Source: Flavobacteriales bacterium (GTDB lineage: Bacteria > Bacteroidota > Bacteroidia > UBA10329). From it: 64,000 nt of DNA. A model generated the notes under the pieces. The model made no database searches. It was not told the DNA's origin and saw only the letters and a list, made by a program, of their open reading frames with translations. A program made the position numbers and the translations under genes. Shown piece after piece: positions 33,682 through 44,147 of the stretch. The stretch spans positions 1 to 64,000 of the forward strand of contig JACJZQ010000012.1 in NCBI GenBank assembly GCA_020635495.1, read 5' to 3'. The first letter of the stretch is position 1, and each line of letters starts with the position of its first letter.

Positions 33682-34083
33682 TCATAGTAAGCCTTTTAAT
33701 ACTTCTATCAGATTAAGTTCAATAATCAACTTATACAAACCCAAAATAGCAAGAACAATTCCTAATGGATACTTCAAAAAGTCGAAAGTCTCAACCATCC
33801 AAGAAGCATATCTCTTCCTGTCGGCAATTCGTTTTTGAGTTACATAACCGCCTTCGTCAAGAAATAGCTTGGCTTTATAGTTTGCTTCATAGCGAGCTAA
33901 GTTTTCAGACGGTTGGTCGAGATAACCATCGTCAAACATTAACCTACACATTAAAAATGCTGTCGTCTTGTCGACTTGAACGTTCGCCTTTTCTGCCGCT
34001 ACGTCTGGAGCAACCGCAACTTCTGATACGTTGTCGATGTAGAACCTCAAAAGTTTGTTCAGGTTGTGGTAGTCGTCTTTCAT
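33682..34083 (-). CDS. Orphan small membrane protein between two hairpins
   Basis: A 133-residue protein not assigned to a family. Residues about 1-85 are helical and look like a small winged-helix domain (LLRFYIDNVSEVAV, TTAFLMCRLMFDDGYLDQPS, FLDEGGYVTQKRIADRK). A single hydrophobic segment follows near the C-terminus (YPLGIVLAILGLYKLIIELN). It would sit in the membrane with a cytoplasmic head. The gene is bordered by related inverted repeats whose inner ends both read GTTGGCGCAC(A/G)TTTG towards the gene. It looks like an acquired single-gene cassette; function unknown. Confidence 0.65.
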   Translation of the reverse strand: MKDDYHNLNKLLRFYIDNVSEVAVAPDVAAEKANVQVDKTTAFLMCRLMFDDGYLDQPSENLARYEANYKAKLFLDEGGYVTQKRIADRKRYASWMVETFDFLKYPLGIVLAILGLYKLIIELNLIEVLKGLL

Positions 34084-34094
34084 TTCAAATGTGC

Positions 34095-34145
34095 GCCAAC
34101 TACTTGCTAAAGTAAGTAGTTGTTTTAGCTTACTCTGGCAGTTGG
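34095..34145. repeat. Imperfect hairpin (attC-like or MITE-like), right of the orphan gene
   Basis: CCAAC (34096) pairs with GTTGG (34141), and GCTAAA (34106) with TTTAGC (34124), around a 12-base loop. It shares GCCAAC-n-TTGCTAAA and the end sequence GTGCGCCAAC with the element at 33492-33618. Confidence 0.6.
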
Positions 34146-34738
34146 TCGTTTAAATTATTGTTATTCAGTTCTTTATCCTCAAATATACGGTCTAGAGGGC
34201 TTTTTATTTATGCCAAAATATCTTACCCGCGCTGGTGCGCGTCTACAACACCCGCTGCTCACTTCCATATGCATCCATCACCCTACGCTCCAGTGTCATC
34301 TCCATTACTCTGTTTCTCGGTGTAATAACACCACCACAACATCCCTTCCAAACCAAATACGACAACATTCGCGCTTAACCACATTCCATTTGCGCCTTCC
34401 CCAAAACCATTGGCATCTTCCTCACAACTTTTTGCGCCTTATTCAGAACCATTTGCACCAGAGTAAATACCATTTGCACCTGACTCAAAATCCTTTGCGC
34501 CTTCATCAAAACTATTTGCGCCTAACTCATATCCATTCGCGCCTTAGTCGCAATCATTATCATCTCTCACGCATCGAGTTGCGCCTTTCACAGATTCATT
34601 CGCTCCTTCTTCAAAATCATTCGCGTTTTCATCACATAGCTGCTAGTTCCACTCAAATTCACTAGGCACTTCCGCTTATTTACTTTTTTCATTTCCTCGT
34701 TTTTTCCTAATCCCATCCATCCGTCTAAATTCGCGCTC
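34146..34738. other. 593-base stretch without a convincing gene
   Basis: The first 220 bases show nothing recognisable. From 34366 the tandem array described separately takes over, and the last 80 bases are T-rich up to the M61 peptidase start. A plus-strand frame is open from 34210 to 34665 (151 codons), but its product is only a His/Leu/Arg heptapeptide repeat without similarity to known proteins. Confidence 0.6.
34366..34659. repeat. Degenerate 21-bp tandem repeat array (about 14 copies)
   Basis: Units of exactly 21 bases with core CATTTGCGCCTTC followed by a more variable tail. In the plus frame the unit reads H-L-R-L-x-Q-N. In one minus-strand frame it reads G-A-N-G-F-x-E, and there many differences between copies are synonymous (GCA/GCG for Ala, GGC/GGT for Gly), but two copies have TAA stops. 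This suggests a decayed minus-strand coding repeat, or a non-coding minisatellite. Confidence 0.75.
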
Positions 34739-36478
34739 ATGGAAGAGAAGATCGCATATCGGGTCATATACACCGACCCGCACCGCCATTTCGTGGAGTT
34801 GGAGATGACCATCTCAGGTCTGAAACAGGAGAAATTACATTTGCAATTGCCTGCATGGAGACCTGGACGTTACCAGTTGGCGCACTTTGCCAAGAACATT
34901 CAGCGTTTCTATGTATTTGATGCAGACGGCAACAAACTTCCCTTCCGTAAACAGACAAAAGACCTTTGGGAAGTGGAAACCAACGGGTCCGCCACGGTAA
35001 AGGTGGCGTACAACTATTTCGCCAACGAGATGAATGCGGGCAGCACCTATGTAGATGAGACCCAACTGTACGTCAACCCCGTAAACTGCTTACTATACGT
35101 ACCGGAATGGATAAACGAACCGGCTACGTTAGAACTCGACATCCCATCAGATTGGACAGTTGCCACGGGCATGCCCAGCACGGCTAAACACACTTTTGCG
35201 GTTAAGGATTTCCACCAGTTGGCAGACTGTCCATTCATTGCCAGCGGAGACCTACAGCATAACATGTACGAGAACGCTGGTGTCAAATTCCATGTTTGGT
35301 TTCAAGGCGAGTTTAAAACCGATTGGCAACGCATTCTCAAAGACTTCAAGAAGTTCACCAAAGAGCAAATGGACGTCATGGGTGGGTTCCCAGTAGATGA
35401 ATACCATTTTCTCTACCAGATCCGCACCTACAAAACCTACCACGGGGTAGAACATTCCAATTCTACCGTCATTACCCTCGGCCCGAGTTATGACATCTTG
35501 AAACCCGTTCTGTACGATGAGTTTCTAGGAATCACCTCCCACGAATTATTCCATACCTGGAACGTGAAAGCCTTGCGTCCAGAGCAAATGCAGCCCTACG
35601 ATTACAGCAAAGAGAACTACACACGTCTCGGCTATGTGGCAGAAGGCGTTACCACCTATGCAGGAGACCTTTTCCTATATCAGGCAGGCTGTTTCTCCGA
35701 GTACGATTTCTTTCGGAATGTACACCAACTGTTTCAGCGCCATTTCCATAACTACGGCCGCTTTAACCTTTCCGTGGCCGATAGTTCTTTCGATACTTGG
35801 CTCGATGGTTACGAGCAAGGCATTCCGCACCGCAAGACCTCCATCTACAACGAAGGCGCACTTTTGGCCATGATGTTGGACCTTTCCTTGCTTCGCGATA
35901 CAGAAAACAAGAGCGGAATCCTTACCGCCATGCGCTTGCTGTATGATCGTTTCGGCAATTCAGATACAGGTTATACCGAGAAGGATTACCAAGAAGCCGT
36001 TGAGGAGATCGGAGGGCGATCTTATCAGGACTTCTTCCAGAATTACTACTACGGCACCAAAGACATAGAAGAAGAACTCAATGAGTTGTTGTCCTACGTT
36101 GGGCTCGAGATCCGTAACATTCGCTCAAGACTCTATTTCGAGAACCGTTTCGGATTCAAAGTGGAATACATCGATGGTCGCTCAGCACGCATCACAGACA
36201 TTGCTCCCAATTCCATCGCAGACAGAGCACACCTCAAACTCGGTGATGAAATTGTCTCCATCAACGGCATCCGTATTGCTGGCAACCTGAAAGAATGGTG
36301 CAAGTACTTCCAAGAAGAACAGATAACACTCACCATAAATGGAGAAGACGACACCCACAAGGTAGAGCTGACCCCAACAGACGAGCGCTACTACCGCACG
36401 CGCTGGCCGCAGAAAATGACAGAGGCCACAGAAGAGCAACGCAACAACTACCGCGTCTGGACCAAGAGAGGTTTTTAA
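34739..36478 (+). CDS. M61-family metallopeptidase with PDZ domain
   Basis: A 579-residue protein. The N-terminal beta domain (about 1-170) is followed by a catalytic gluzincin domain with the zinc motif SHELFHTWNVKALRP (HExxH at about residue 272) and the family marker GVEHSNST. A PDZ domain is at about 470-540 (VEYIDGRSARITDIAPNSIADRAHLKLGDEIVSINGI). M61 enzymes are aminopeptidases such as glycyl aminopeptidase. Most Bacteroidetes relatives are exported, but no signal peptide is visible here (MEEKIAYRVIYTD), so this one should act in the cytoplasm. A palindromic repeat follows the stop within 7 bases. Confidence 0.88.
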   Translation: MEEKIAYRVIYTDPHRHFVELEMTISGLKQEKLHLQLPAWRPGRYQLAHFAKNIQRFYVFDADGNKLPFRKQTKDLWEVETNGSATVKVAYNYFANEMNAGSTYVDETQLYVNPVNCLLYVPEWINEPATLELDIPSDWTVATGMPSTAKHTFAVKDFHQLADCPFIASGDLQHNMYENAGVKFHVWFQGEFKTDWQRILKDFKKFTKEQMDVMGGFPVDEYHFLYQIRTYKTYHGVEHSNSTVITLGPSYDILKPVLYDEFLGITSHELFHTWNVKALRPEQMQPYDYSKENYTRLGYVAEGVTTYAGDLFLYQAGCFSEYDFFRNVHQLFQRHFHNYGRFNLSVADSSFDTWLDGYEQGIPHRKTSIYNEGALLAMMLDLSLLRDTENKSGILTAMRLLYDRFGNSDTGYTEKDYQEAVEEIGGRSYQDFFQNYYYGTKDIEEELNELLSYVGLEIRNIRSRLYFENRFGFKVEYIDGRSARITDIAPNSIADRAHLKLGDEIVSINGIRIAGNLKEWCKYFQEEQITLTINGEDDTHKVELTPTDERYYRTRWPQKMTEATEEQRNNYRVWTKRGF

Positions 36479-36484
36479 TGTATT

Positions 36485-36554
36485 CGTCATTGCGAGCGAA
36501 GCGCGGCAATCTTCTCACCAAGATTGCTTCAGTCGTTCCTTATTCACAATGACG
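36485..36554. repeat. Dispersed palindromic repeat (SLRAKRGN type)
   Basis: A 70-base element with perfect ends CGTCATTG and CAATGACG and an inner stem GCAATCTT (36506) / AAGATTGC (36520). It belongs to a repeat seen in many genomes and often mistranslated as SLRAKRGN. It occupies the gap between two convergent genes and may act as a two-way terminator. Confidence 0.75.
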
Positions 36555-36559
36555 GAACG

Positions 36560-36943
36560 TTAAGGCTGCTTAAAACCCACACAACTGATTTCCACATTCA
36601 CGCCTTTCGGTAAACCCGCCACTTGCACCGCTTCCCGTGCGGGCGGATGTTCTCCAAAGAACTCCGCGTACACCGCATTTACCTGCGCGTAATACGCCAT
36701 GTCGGAGAGGTAAATGGTGGTTTTCACTACGTGAGAAAAGTCCATTTCAACCGCTTCCAGCACCGCTTGCAGGTTTTGCATAACGCGAGCCGTTTCATGC
36801 TCAATGTTCTGCATTTCCAACTCACCCGTTTCAGGGTTCAAAGCAATCTGACCTGAAGTGTAAAGAAACCCATTGACCATAATGGCCTGACTGTAAGGAC
36901 CAATAGCTGCTGGCGCCTTATCCGTATGGACTGTTGTTTTCAT
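36560..36943 (-). CDS. ridA: RidA-family enamine/imine deaminase
   Basis: A 127-residue cytoplasmic trimer-forming protein that hydrolyses reactive enamines and imines released by PLP enzymes such as threonine dehydratase. Family marks: PAAIGPYSQAI near the N-terminus, LYTSGQIALNPETGE, and the C-terminal REAVQVAGLPKGVNVEISC, with the catalytic Arg in PPAREAV. Full length. It is transcribed towards the M61 peptidase gene, with the palindromic repeat between their 3' ends. Confidence 0.94.
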   Translation of the reverse strand: MKTTVHTDKAPAAIGPYSQAIMVNGFLYTSGQIALNPETGELEMQNIEHETARVMQNLQAVLEAVEMDFSHVVKTTIYLSDMAYYAQVNAVYAEFFGEHPPAREAVQVAGLPKGVNVEISCVGFKQP

Positions 36944-36953
36944 GTTCGAAAAA

Positions 36954-36990
36954 TAGTGATTAGTAAACAGCGAATAGCGACCAGTAGCGG
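36954..36990. repeat. Low-complexity spacer repeat with AGCGACCAGT
   Basis: A short block of tandem-like units (AGTGATTAGTAAACAGCG and following) containing AGCGACCAGT, which recurs at 45842-45851. Confidence 0.5.
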
Positions 36991-37038
36991 TTTCGAATTT
37001 CGAGATTTAGTGCTTCGAATTTGTTCTTTTGCAATTCG

Positions 37039-37069
37039 CACATCATCAAATCAGCACATCATCAAATTG
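37039..37069. repeat. Direct repeat CACATCATCAAAT (two copies)
   Basis: Two adjacent 15-16-base copies, CACATCATCAAATCAG and CACATCATCAAATTG. The TTG start codon of the pabA/trpG-like gene is the end of the second copy. Confidence 0.7.
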
Positions 37070-37633
37070 CGCACGCTCATCCTTGATAACTACGATTCCT
37101 TCACCTTCAATCTGGTGCATTACGTAGAGCAATTCTGCGATGATGTAACCGTAAAACGGAATGATGAGCTTACCCTGAGCGATGTCGAAGCGTATGATGC
37201 GATCGTATTGTCACCAGGACCTGGTTTGCCCAAAGATGCAGGCATCATGCCACAACTTATCCAGCATTACGCCCCAACCAAGAAGATTCTTGGGGTTTGT
37301 TTGGGTCATCAGGCTATAGGCGAAGCTTTTGGCGCGAGCCTCAAGAACCTGAATCAGGTTCACCACGGGGTAGCAATTCCAATAAACATCATAGAAAAGA
37401 ACGAAACGTTATTCGCCAACCTGCCAAACAGAATGGACACTGGGCGTTACCATTCTTGGGTTATTGACGAGGCAACGGTCCCTTCAGAATTGGTCATTAC
37501 AGCCAAAGATGATGAAGGTGAAGTCATGGCCATACGTCATAAAGAATTTGACGTATGCGGAGTCCAATTCCACCCAGAAAGTCTCCTAACTCCTCATGGA
37601 CTGAGAATCATTGAGAATTGGGTTCGCAGTTAA
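37067..37633 (+). CDS. Glutamine amidotransferase, anthranilate/aminodeoxychorismate synthase component II
   Basis: A 188-residue class I glutaminase of the TrpG/PabA family, releasing ammonia from glutamine for chorismate amination. N-terminal LILDNYDSFTFNLVHYVEQ, oxyanion motif SPGPGLPKDAG, nucleophile Cys in LGVCLGHQAIGEAFG, and the His-Glu pair in VQFHPESLLTPHG. No ATG fits the conserved N-terminus; the TTG at 37067 is taken as start and lies within a direct repeat. No trpE, pabB or other trp gene is adjacent, so it may serve folate, tryptophan or both. Confidence 0.9.
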   Translation: MRTLILDNYDSFTFNLVHYVEQFCDDVTVKRNDELTLSDVEAYDAIVLSPGPGLPKDAGIMPQLIQHYAPTKKILGVCLGHQAIGEAFGASLKNLNQVHHGVAIPINIIEKNETLFANLPNRMDTGRYHSWVIDEATVPSELVITAKDDEGEVMAIRHKEFDVCGVQFHPESLLTPHGLRIIENWVRS

Positions 37634-37645
37634 TTACATTTGAGC

Positions 37646-38941
37646 ATGCCTAAACTATTTGAAGATTTCAAGGTGCCCAGTTTGGATGAGTGGAAAAAAC
37701 TCACCGAAAAGGAGCTGAAGGGAAAGGATATCAACGACCTATCGTTGTGGTTGGAAAGCGATGGTTTCAAAGCTAACCCAGCATATTTCAGAGAAGAGAC
37801 GGAGAAACTACCGATGTATGGCAAGACCATTCGTCCGCTGCGGTTTGACCAGCAGAACAACGACTGGCTGATCTGCACGGATGTCAGGGTAGAGGATGTC
37901 GGAGAAGCCAATGCCGAGATACTGCACAAACTTTCGCTGGGAGCCTCAGCGATCACCATCGATCTCAATGGTCATGATTTTGCCCGTGATGAGTTTAACA
38001 CACTGTTTGACGGTGTGATCGTAGATGCCATTGCCGTTTCGTTCTGCAATGCCTACAATCCGCTGCGTTTCCAAGCAGATTACTTTGCTTGGACGGAGAA
38101 GAACGGCTATCCTGCACAGGATCTAATGGGCGGTTTTTGGTTCGAACAGATGAATGCCGACCTCGCTACTGCCATCATCAACGATAATGATAGACATGCT
38201 TTTGGCGCGGTCGGGTTGGATTGCCAGCAGTTCTACATGAAAGGCGCGAATATTTCGCAGCAACTTGGTGCTTCATTGGCTTGGGGAAACGAACTTTTAA
38301 ATGGTCTTCGTATGAATGGAGTCTCGTTCGAACAGGTTTCTGATAATCTAGGTTTTAGCCTGGCAATTGGCAATTCATTCCTGCCAGAAATTGCCAAGTT
38401 CCGATTGATGCGTTTCCTATGGGCGCGCATTTTGCAACAACATGGCGCTGCCTCCAAGCGTTGGAAAACCTGGGTGCATGCCCAAACAGGAGAGCGTCAT
38501 TTGAGCAGCTTGGATACTCCTGTCAATTTGCTTCGCGAGAATGCACAGGCGATGAGTGCCGTTTTTGGTGGGGTGGACTCGCTCACCATCAATCCGTTTA
38601 GACAGGATGAACCCGAGTTGGCCGATAGAATGGCCATCAATACGCAGCATCTGATGAAGGAAGAAGCACAGTTAGACCGTGTCATCGACCCTGCTGCTGG
38701 AAGTTATTATGTAGAGCATCTTACAGAAATTCTGGGTAAGAAAGCGTGGGATTTCTTCTTAGAAATTGAGGAACGCGGAGGTTATTCAGCTTGTACTGCT
38801 GATGGTTTCTTGGAAGATGAATTTGCCAAGTCTGATGAGGCGTATTACAAAGAAGTGGAGGAGTTGCAGCGCGTATTGGTAGGAACGAACAAGTTCCCAT
38901 CACCATTTGAGAATTCGAACGACAAAGTGGAAGAGGAATGA
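37646..38941 (+). CDS. mutA: Methylmalonyl-CoA mutase small subunit
   Basis: A 431-residue protein homologous to the TIM barrel of the mutase but without a cobalamin-binding C-terminal domain. It pairs with MutB in the succinyl-CoA/methylmalonyl-CoA rearrangement used in propionate metabolism. Visible motifs: LFEDFKVPSLDEWKK at the start, FRLMRFLWARILQQHG, TPVNLLRENAQAMSAVFGGVDSLTINPF and VIDPAAGSYYVEHLTE. The ATG at 37646 is 12 bases after the preceding gene's stop. The large subunit follows after a 136-base spacer carrying an inverted repeat. Confidence 0.94.
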   Translation: MPKLFEDFKVPSLDEWKKLTEKELKGKDINDLSLWLESDGFKANPAYFREETEKLPMYGKTIRPLRFDQQNNDWLICTDVRVEDVGEANAEILHKLSLGASAITIDLNGHDFARDEFNTLFDGVIVDAIAVSFCNAYNPLRFQADYFAWTEKNGYPAQDLMGGFWFEQMNADLATAIINDNDRHAFGAVGLDCQQFYMKGANISQQLGASLAWGNELLNGLRMNGVSFEQVSDNLGFSLAIGNSFLPEIAKFRLMRFLWARILQQHGAASKRWKTWVHAQTGERHLSSLDTPVNLLRENAQAMSAVFGGVDSLTINPFRQDEPELADRMAINTQHLMKEEAQLDRVIDPAAGSYYVEHLTEILGKKAWDFFLEIEERGGYSACTADGFLEDEFAKSDEAYYKEVEELQRVLVGTNKFPSPFENSNDKVEEE

Positions 38942-38945
38942 GTTA

Positions 38946-39067
38946 TTGCACAGAGCCAAAATGGAGAAATGGAGACACACAGAGTCACAGATTCTTTGTT
39001 TCTCTCGAATTGTATTCTACGATTCTCTTTGCTTCTCAGTGTAATTCTCAATAAACGCTCTGTGCAA
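38946..39067. repeat. Inverted-repeat element in the mutA-mutB spacer
   Basis: A perfect 11-base inverted repeat, TTGCACAGAGC (38946-38956) and GCTCTGTGCAA (39057-39067), bounds a 100-base interior rich in CACAGAG/GAGACACA-type motifs. It fills almost the whole spacer and ends 10 bases before the mutB ATG. Confidence 0.65.
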
Positions 39068-39077
39068 AAAGAAAACT

Positions 39078-41201
<2,124 letters not shown>

Positions 41202-41246
41202 AGTTTCTCAATCAATTCGATAGTTTTACCCAAAACTGATTCGACC

Positions 41247-42035
41247 ATGAGAATTGCTGCGTTAGTAGACCTTACCCCGATCTGTAAAATAGCCGTGGAG
41301 TTTGCTGGGCTCTTGGCCAGAGCTTCCAATGCTGAGTTGATTTTGGTACATGTTGCTTCGCGATCTGATGAGACTGATGGTTTGGTAGAATCGCTGAATA
41401 ATCTAGGTCAGTTTGCAGGTGAAGGAGTGGAGGTTAAATTGCATCTCGATAGCGGAGATTTCTTCTCATCTATTCCTGTAATTGTTAAGGACCTTGATGT
41501 TGACCTTGTGGTGGTTCCTACACATGGGAAAGTAGGTTTGATGCAGAACCTTTTCGGGGCCAATATTCTGAAATTGGTAAAGAGTCTACCTGTTCCGTCC
41601 GTTGTGGTTCAAGAAAATAGCCATGTAAGTGCTGATAGTTTCAAGACCATTCTCTTCCCTGTTGGTCCGCATGCTGATTTTGACGTTAAGATCAAACAGA
41701 CAGCTGAGTTCGCCAAGATGTTCGGTAGTGAGGTCATCATCTATACGGTTAGAAACGATGTTCGAGGTATTTCAGATTCCCTGAGAGGTAATATTGAAGC
41801 TGCCAAAGAGCACTTTGAGGGTGAAGGCGTGGCGCATCAGGTAGTAAGTGAAGAACCAACGGGATTCTCTGTTGGCTATGCAAAGCATATTCTGGCATAT
41901 GCCAAGAACCATGGTGTAAGCAGCCTCAGTATTATGGCAAAGGTGTCTGATGAGAACGGGTATATCGGTAATTCAGATAAAGAGAATATTCTTCTGAATA
42001 CAGACGCATTGCCTGTATTCTGCGCCAACAAGTGA
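41247..42035 (+). CDS. Universal stress protein, two UspA domains
   Basis: A 262-residue protein of two tandem Usp folds (about 1-130 and 135-262). The first ends with VVPTHGKVGLMQNLFGANILKLVKSLPVPSVVV, which resembles the ATP-binding G-2x-G-9x-G(S/T) region but with Ala-Asn where Ser/Thr is usual. The second copy is more diverged and ends ILLNTDALPVFCANK. Universal stress proteins help survival under stress, often by binding ATP or partners. A TAGTTTTA box lies 19 bases before the ATG. It follows mutB by 45 bases but probably has its own promoter. Confidence 0.85.
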   Translation: MRIAALVDLTPICKIAVEFAGLLARASNAELILVHVASRSDETDGLVESLNNLGQFAGEGVEVKLHLDSGDFFSSIPVIVKDLDVDLVVVPTHGKVGLMQNLFGANILKLVKSLPVPSVVVQENSHVSADSFKTILFPVGPHADFDVKIKQTAEFAKMFGSEVIIYTVRNDVRGISDSLRGNIEAAKEHFEGEGVAHQVVSEEPTGFSVGYAKHILAYAKNHGVSSLSIMAKVSDENGYIGNSDKENILLNTDALPVFCANK

Positions 42036-42155
42036 GGTCAATTGCATTGCTGACCATTTAATTGCACCTTTAGCCAAGACTAGGAATCAGGACTGTAAGA
42101 TTGAAACAAATAGCCGTTTGGCTAAAAAGTAGCATCGCATCCTGAAATCCGACCC

Positions 42156-44147
42156 TTGAAAAATCAACTGATTTTCTTCCTTTCATGTTTGCTGTCTGCT
42201 CCTTGTATGGCAGATCAGTATCTCGATTCGCTTTGGGGTAGATGGGAGAACGAAGCGTTGGAACCCAATAAGCGAATGATGGCCATGGTTGATTTTGCGT
42301 GGGATGGTTATCTCTATAGCAATCCCGATTCGGCCATTTACTATGCACAACTGTTGTACGATTATGCCGAAGAGCAGAATGCCTCTGTATTCATGGCTGA
42401 TGCATTGAACCTTCAAGGATTGGCCAAGGAGGTTCTTGGCGATCTGAATGGCGCGTTGGAATATTATGATCGGTGCAAACACCTCTATGGTCAAGCAGGA
42501 GAAAAAGGAGGTACCGCTGCCGTATTGGTCAACATTGGAAGCATTTACGAAAGCCAAGCAGATTATCCGCGTGCGCTGAAGAGCTACATGAAGAGTCTTC
42601 ATATCTATGAAGAATTGGACAACCAGAAAGGTGTGGCCAATTCTTACAACAACATCGGGGTTCTTTATCAAGGACAGAAGGAGTACGACAAGGCCTTGGA
42701 AAACTTCCAGAAAGGGCTGGAACTGTTTGAAACCTTGGGAGAGAAAAGAGGAATAGCCAACGCTTATCAGAACATCGGGATCATTCATTTTGATAGGAAG
42801 GAGTACGAACAGGCCATTGAGTTTTACGACAAGAGTCTTGCTCTTTATAACGAGTTGGACGACAAATGGGGAGCAGCCGCGGCCCTCAACAACAAAGGCA
42901 GCGTTTATGAGGCGCAAAGATCATATCCTGATGCCCTGAGCAGTTTTGATGAGAGTTTGAAATTGTACCAAGCGCTCTCCGATAAATCGGGGGTGTCCAG
43001 AACGCTTCAGAACATTGGCAATCTGCACAACAGCAGAGGAGAGTCCAAAGCGGCCATTCCGCTGTGCCAACAGGCGTACCAACTGGCCAAAGATGTTGGT
43101 GGAGTGCGCGAGCAACGGGATGCCTGCAAGTGTCTGTATCAAGCCTATAAGCAAGGTAATGATGCAGCCAAGGCGCTTGAGTTCCATGAACAATTGATGG
43201 TTTTTGAAGACAGCTTGGAAGAAGTGGAAACCTTTAAGGCGTTGCGCCAAATGGAATTTCGGATCAGGTTGGTGACAGATAGTTTAAAACGGGAAGAAGA
43301 GGTTCTACGCGTTCAGATGGAGCATGACGAAGTCCTTCACCGTAAGGAGCGGACAAAGAATATATCCATGGCGGTGGGAATCATATTGCTGATACTCACT
43401 TCGGGATTGTTGCTCTACAGCCGTTCCATTAACAAGGCCAAGGACCAGATAGAATCTGAGAAAAACCGATCAGAGGATCTGCTGTTGAACATTCTTCCGG
43501 CAGAAATTGCAGAGGAACTGAAGGAAAAGGGTAGTGCAGATGCCAGAAGCTTTGAGAATGTATCCATCCTGTTCACAGATTTCAAATCGTTTACCAAGGC
43601 TTCTGAAACGCTTTCTGCCGTTGAGTTGGTTGACGAGATAAACACATGCTTTGAGGCTTTTGACCGTATTGTGGATAAGTACGGAATTGAGAAGATCAAG
43701 ACCATTGGAGACTCCTATATGGCCGCTGGTGGGCTTCCGGTGCCTTCTGGTCTTTCTGTGCAGAACACGGTTAAAGCTGGGCTTGAAATGCAGGCTTACA
43801 TCATTAACCGAAAGGCTGAGTTGGAAGCTAAAGGAAAACCTGCGTTCTCCATGCGGATTGGCATCCATACCGGACCGGTGGTGGCGGGAATCGTAGGTAA
43901 GAAGAAATTCCAATATGATATTTGGGGAGATACCGTGAACACCGCCAATAGAATGGAATCTGCTGGTGAGGTTGGGAAAGTGAATGTATCTGAAGCAACC
44001 TACCAGATAGTGAAAGACAGGTTTGAGTTCGACTATCGTGGAGAGATAGAAGCCAAAGGCAAAGGCAAGGTTAAGATGTACTTTGCCCGTGAAAAGAAAG
44101 TTGTCGTGTCGATGGTTGACGGGAAGCCGACCATCGAAAACACCTGA
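42156..44147 (+). CDS. Class III adenylate cyclase with exported TPR sensor domain
   Basis: A 663-residue transmembrane enzyme. After a signal peptide (FLSCLLSAPCMA) come about six TPR units at 40-residue spacing (about 80-320), a coiled linker, one TM segment (about 408-428) and a cyclase domain (about 465-650). The catalytic set is complete: metal Asp in ILFTDFKSFTK and IGDSYMAAGG, and transition-state Asn/Arg in NTANRMES. Lys in EKIKTIGD and Asp in YDIWGDT are the adenine-selecting residues, so cAMP rather than cGMP is predicted. The start is TTG. Its stop directly abuts the pruA stop. Likely a periplasmic protein-interaction sensor producing cAMP. Confidence 0.9.
   Translation: MKNQLIFFLSCLLSAPCMADQYLDSLWGRWENEALEPNKRMMAMVDFAWDGYLYSNPDSAIYYAQLLYDYAEEQNASVFMADALNLQGLAKEVLGDLNGALEYYDRCKHLYGQAGEKGGTAAVLVNIGSIYESQADYPRALKSYMKSLHIYEELDNQKGVANSYNNIGVLYQGQKEYDKALENFQKGLELFETLGEKRGIANAYQNIGIIHFDRKEYEQAIEFYDKSLALYNELDDKWGAAAALNNKGSVYEAQRSYPDALSSFDESLKLYQALSDKSGVSRTLQNIGNLHNSRGESKAAIPLCQQAYQLAKDVGGVREQRDACKCLYQAYKQGNDAAKALEFHEQLMVFEDSLEEVETFKALRQMEFRIRLVTDSLKREEEVLRVQMEHDEVLHRKERTKNISMAVGIILLILTSGLLLYSRSINKAKDQIESEKNRSEDLLLNILPAEIAEELKEKGSADARSFENVSILFTDFKSFTKASETLSAVELVDEINTCFEAFDRIVDKYGIEKIKTIGDSYMAAGGLPVPSGLSVQNTVKAGLEMQAYIINRKAELEAKGKPAFSMRIGIHTGPVVAGIVGKKKFQYDIWGDTVNTANRMESAGEVGKVNVSEATYQIVKDRFEFDYRGEIEAKGKGKVKMYFAREKKVVVSMVDGKPTIENT

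Noticed and set aside
33516..33716. Small plus-strand ORF with a C-terminal hydrophobic stretch
   Set aside because: It lies inside the inverted repeat and overlaps the orphan gene end antisense; no independent support.
34366..34659. Possible CRISPR array
   Set aside because: Units are contiguous 21-mers without unique spacers and there are no cas genes.
34210..34665. Plus-strand ORF of 151 codons
   Set aside because: It is almost entirely the translation of the 21-bp array, with radical changes between copies; treated as repeat DNA.
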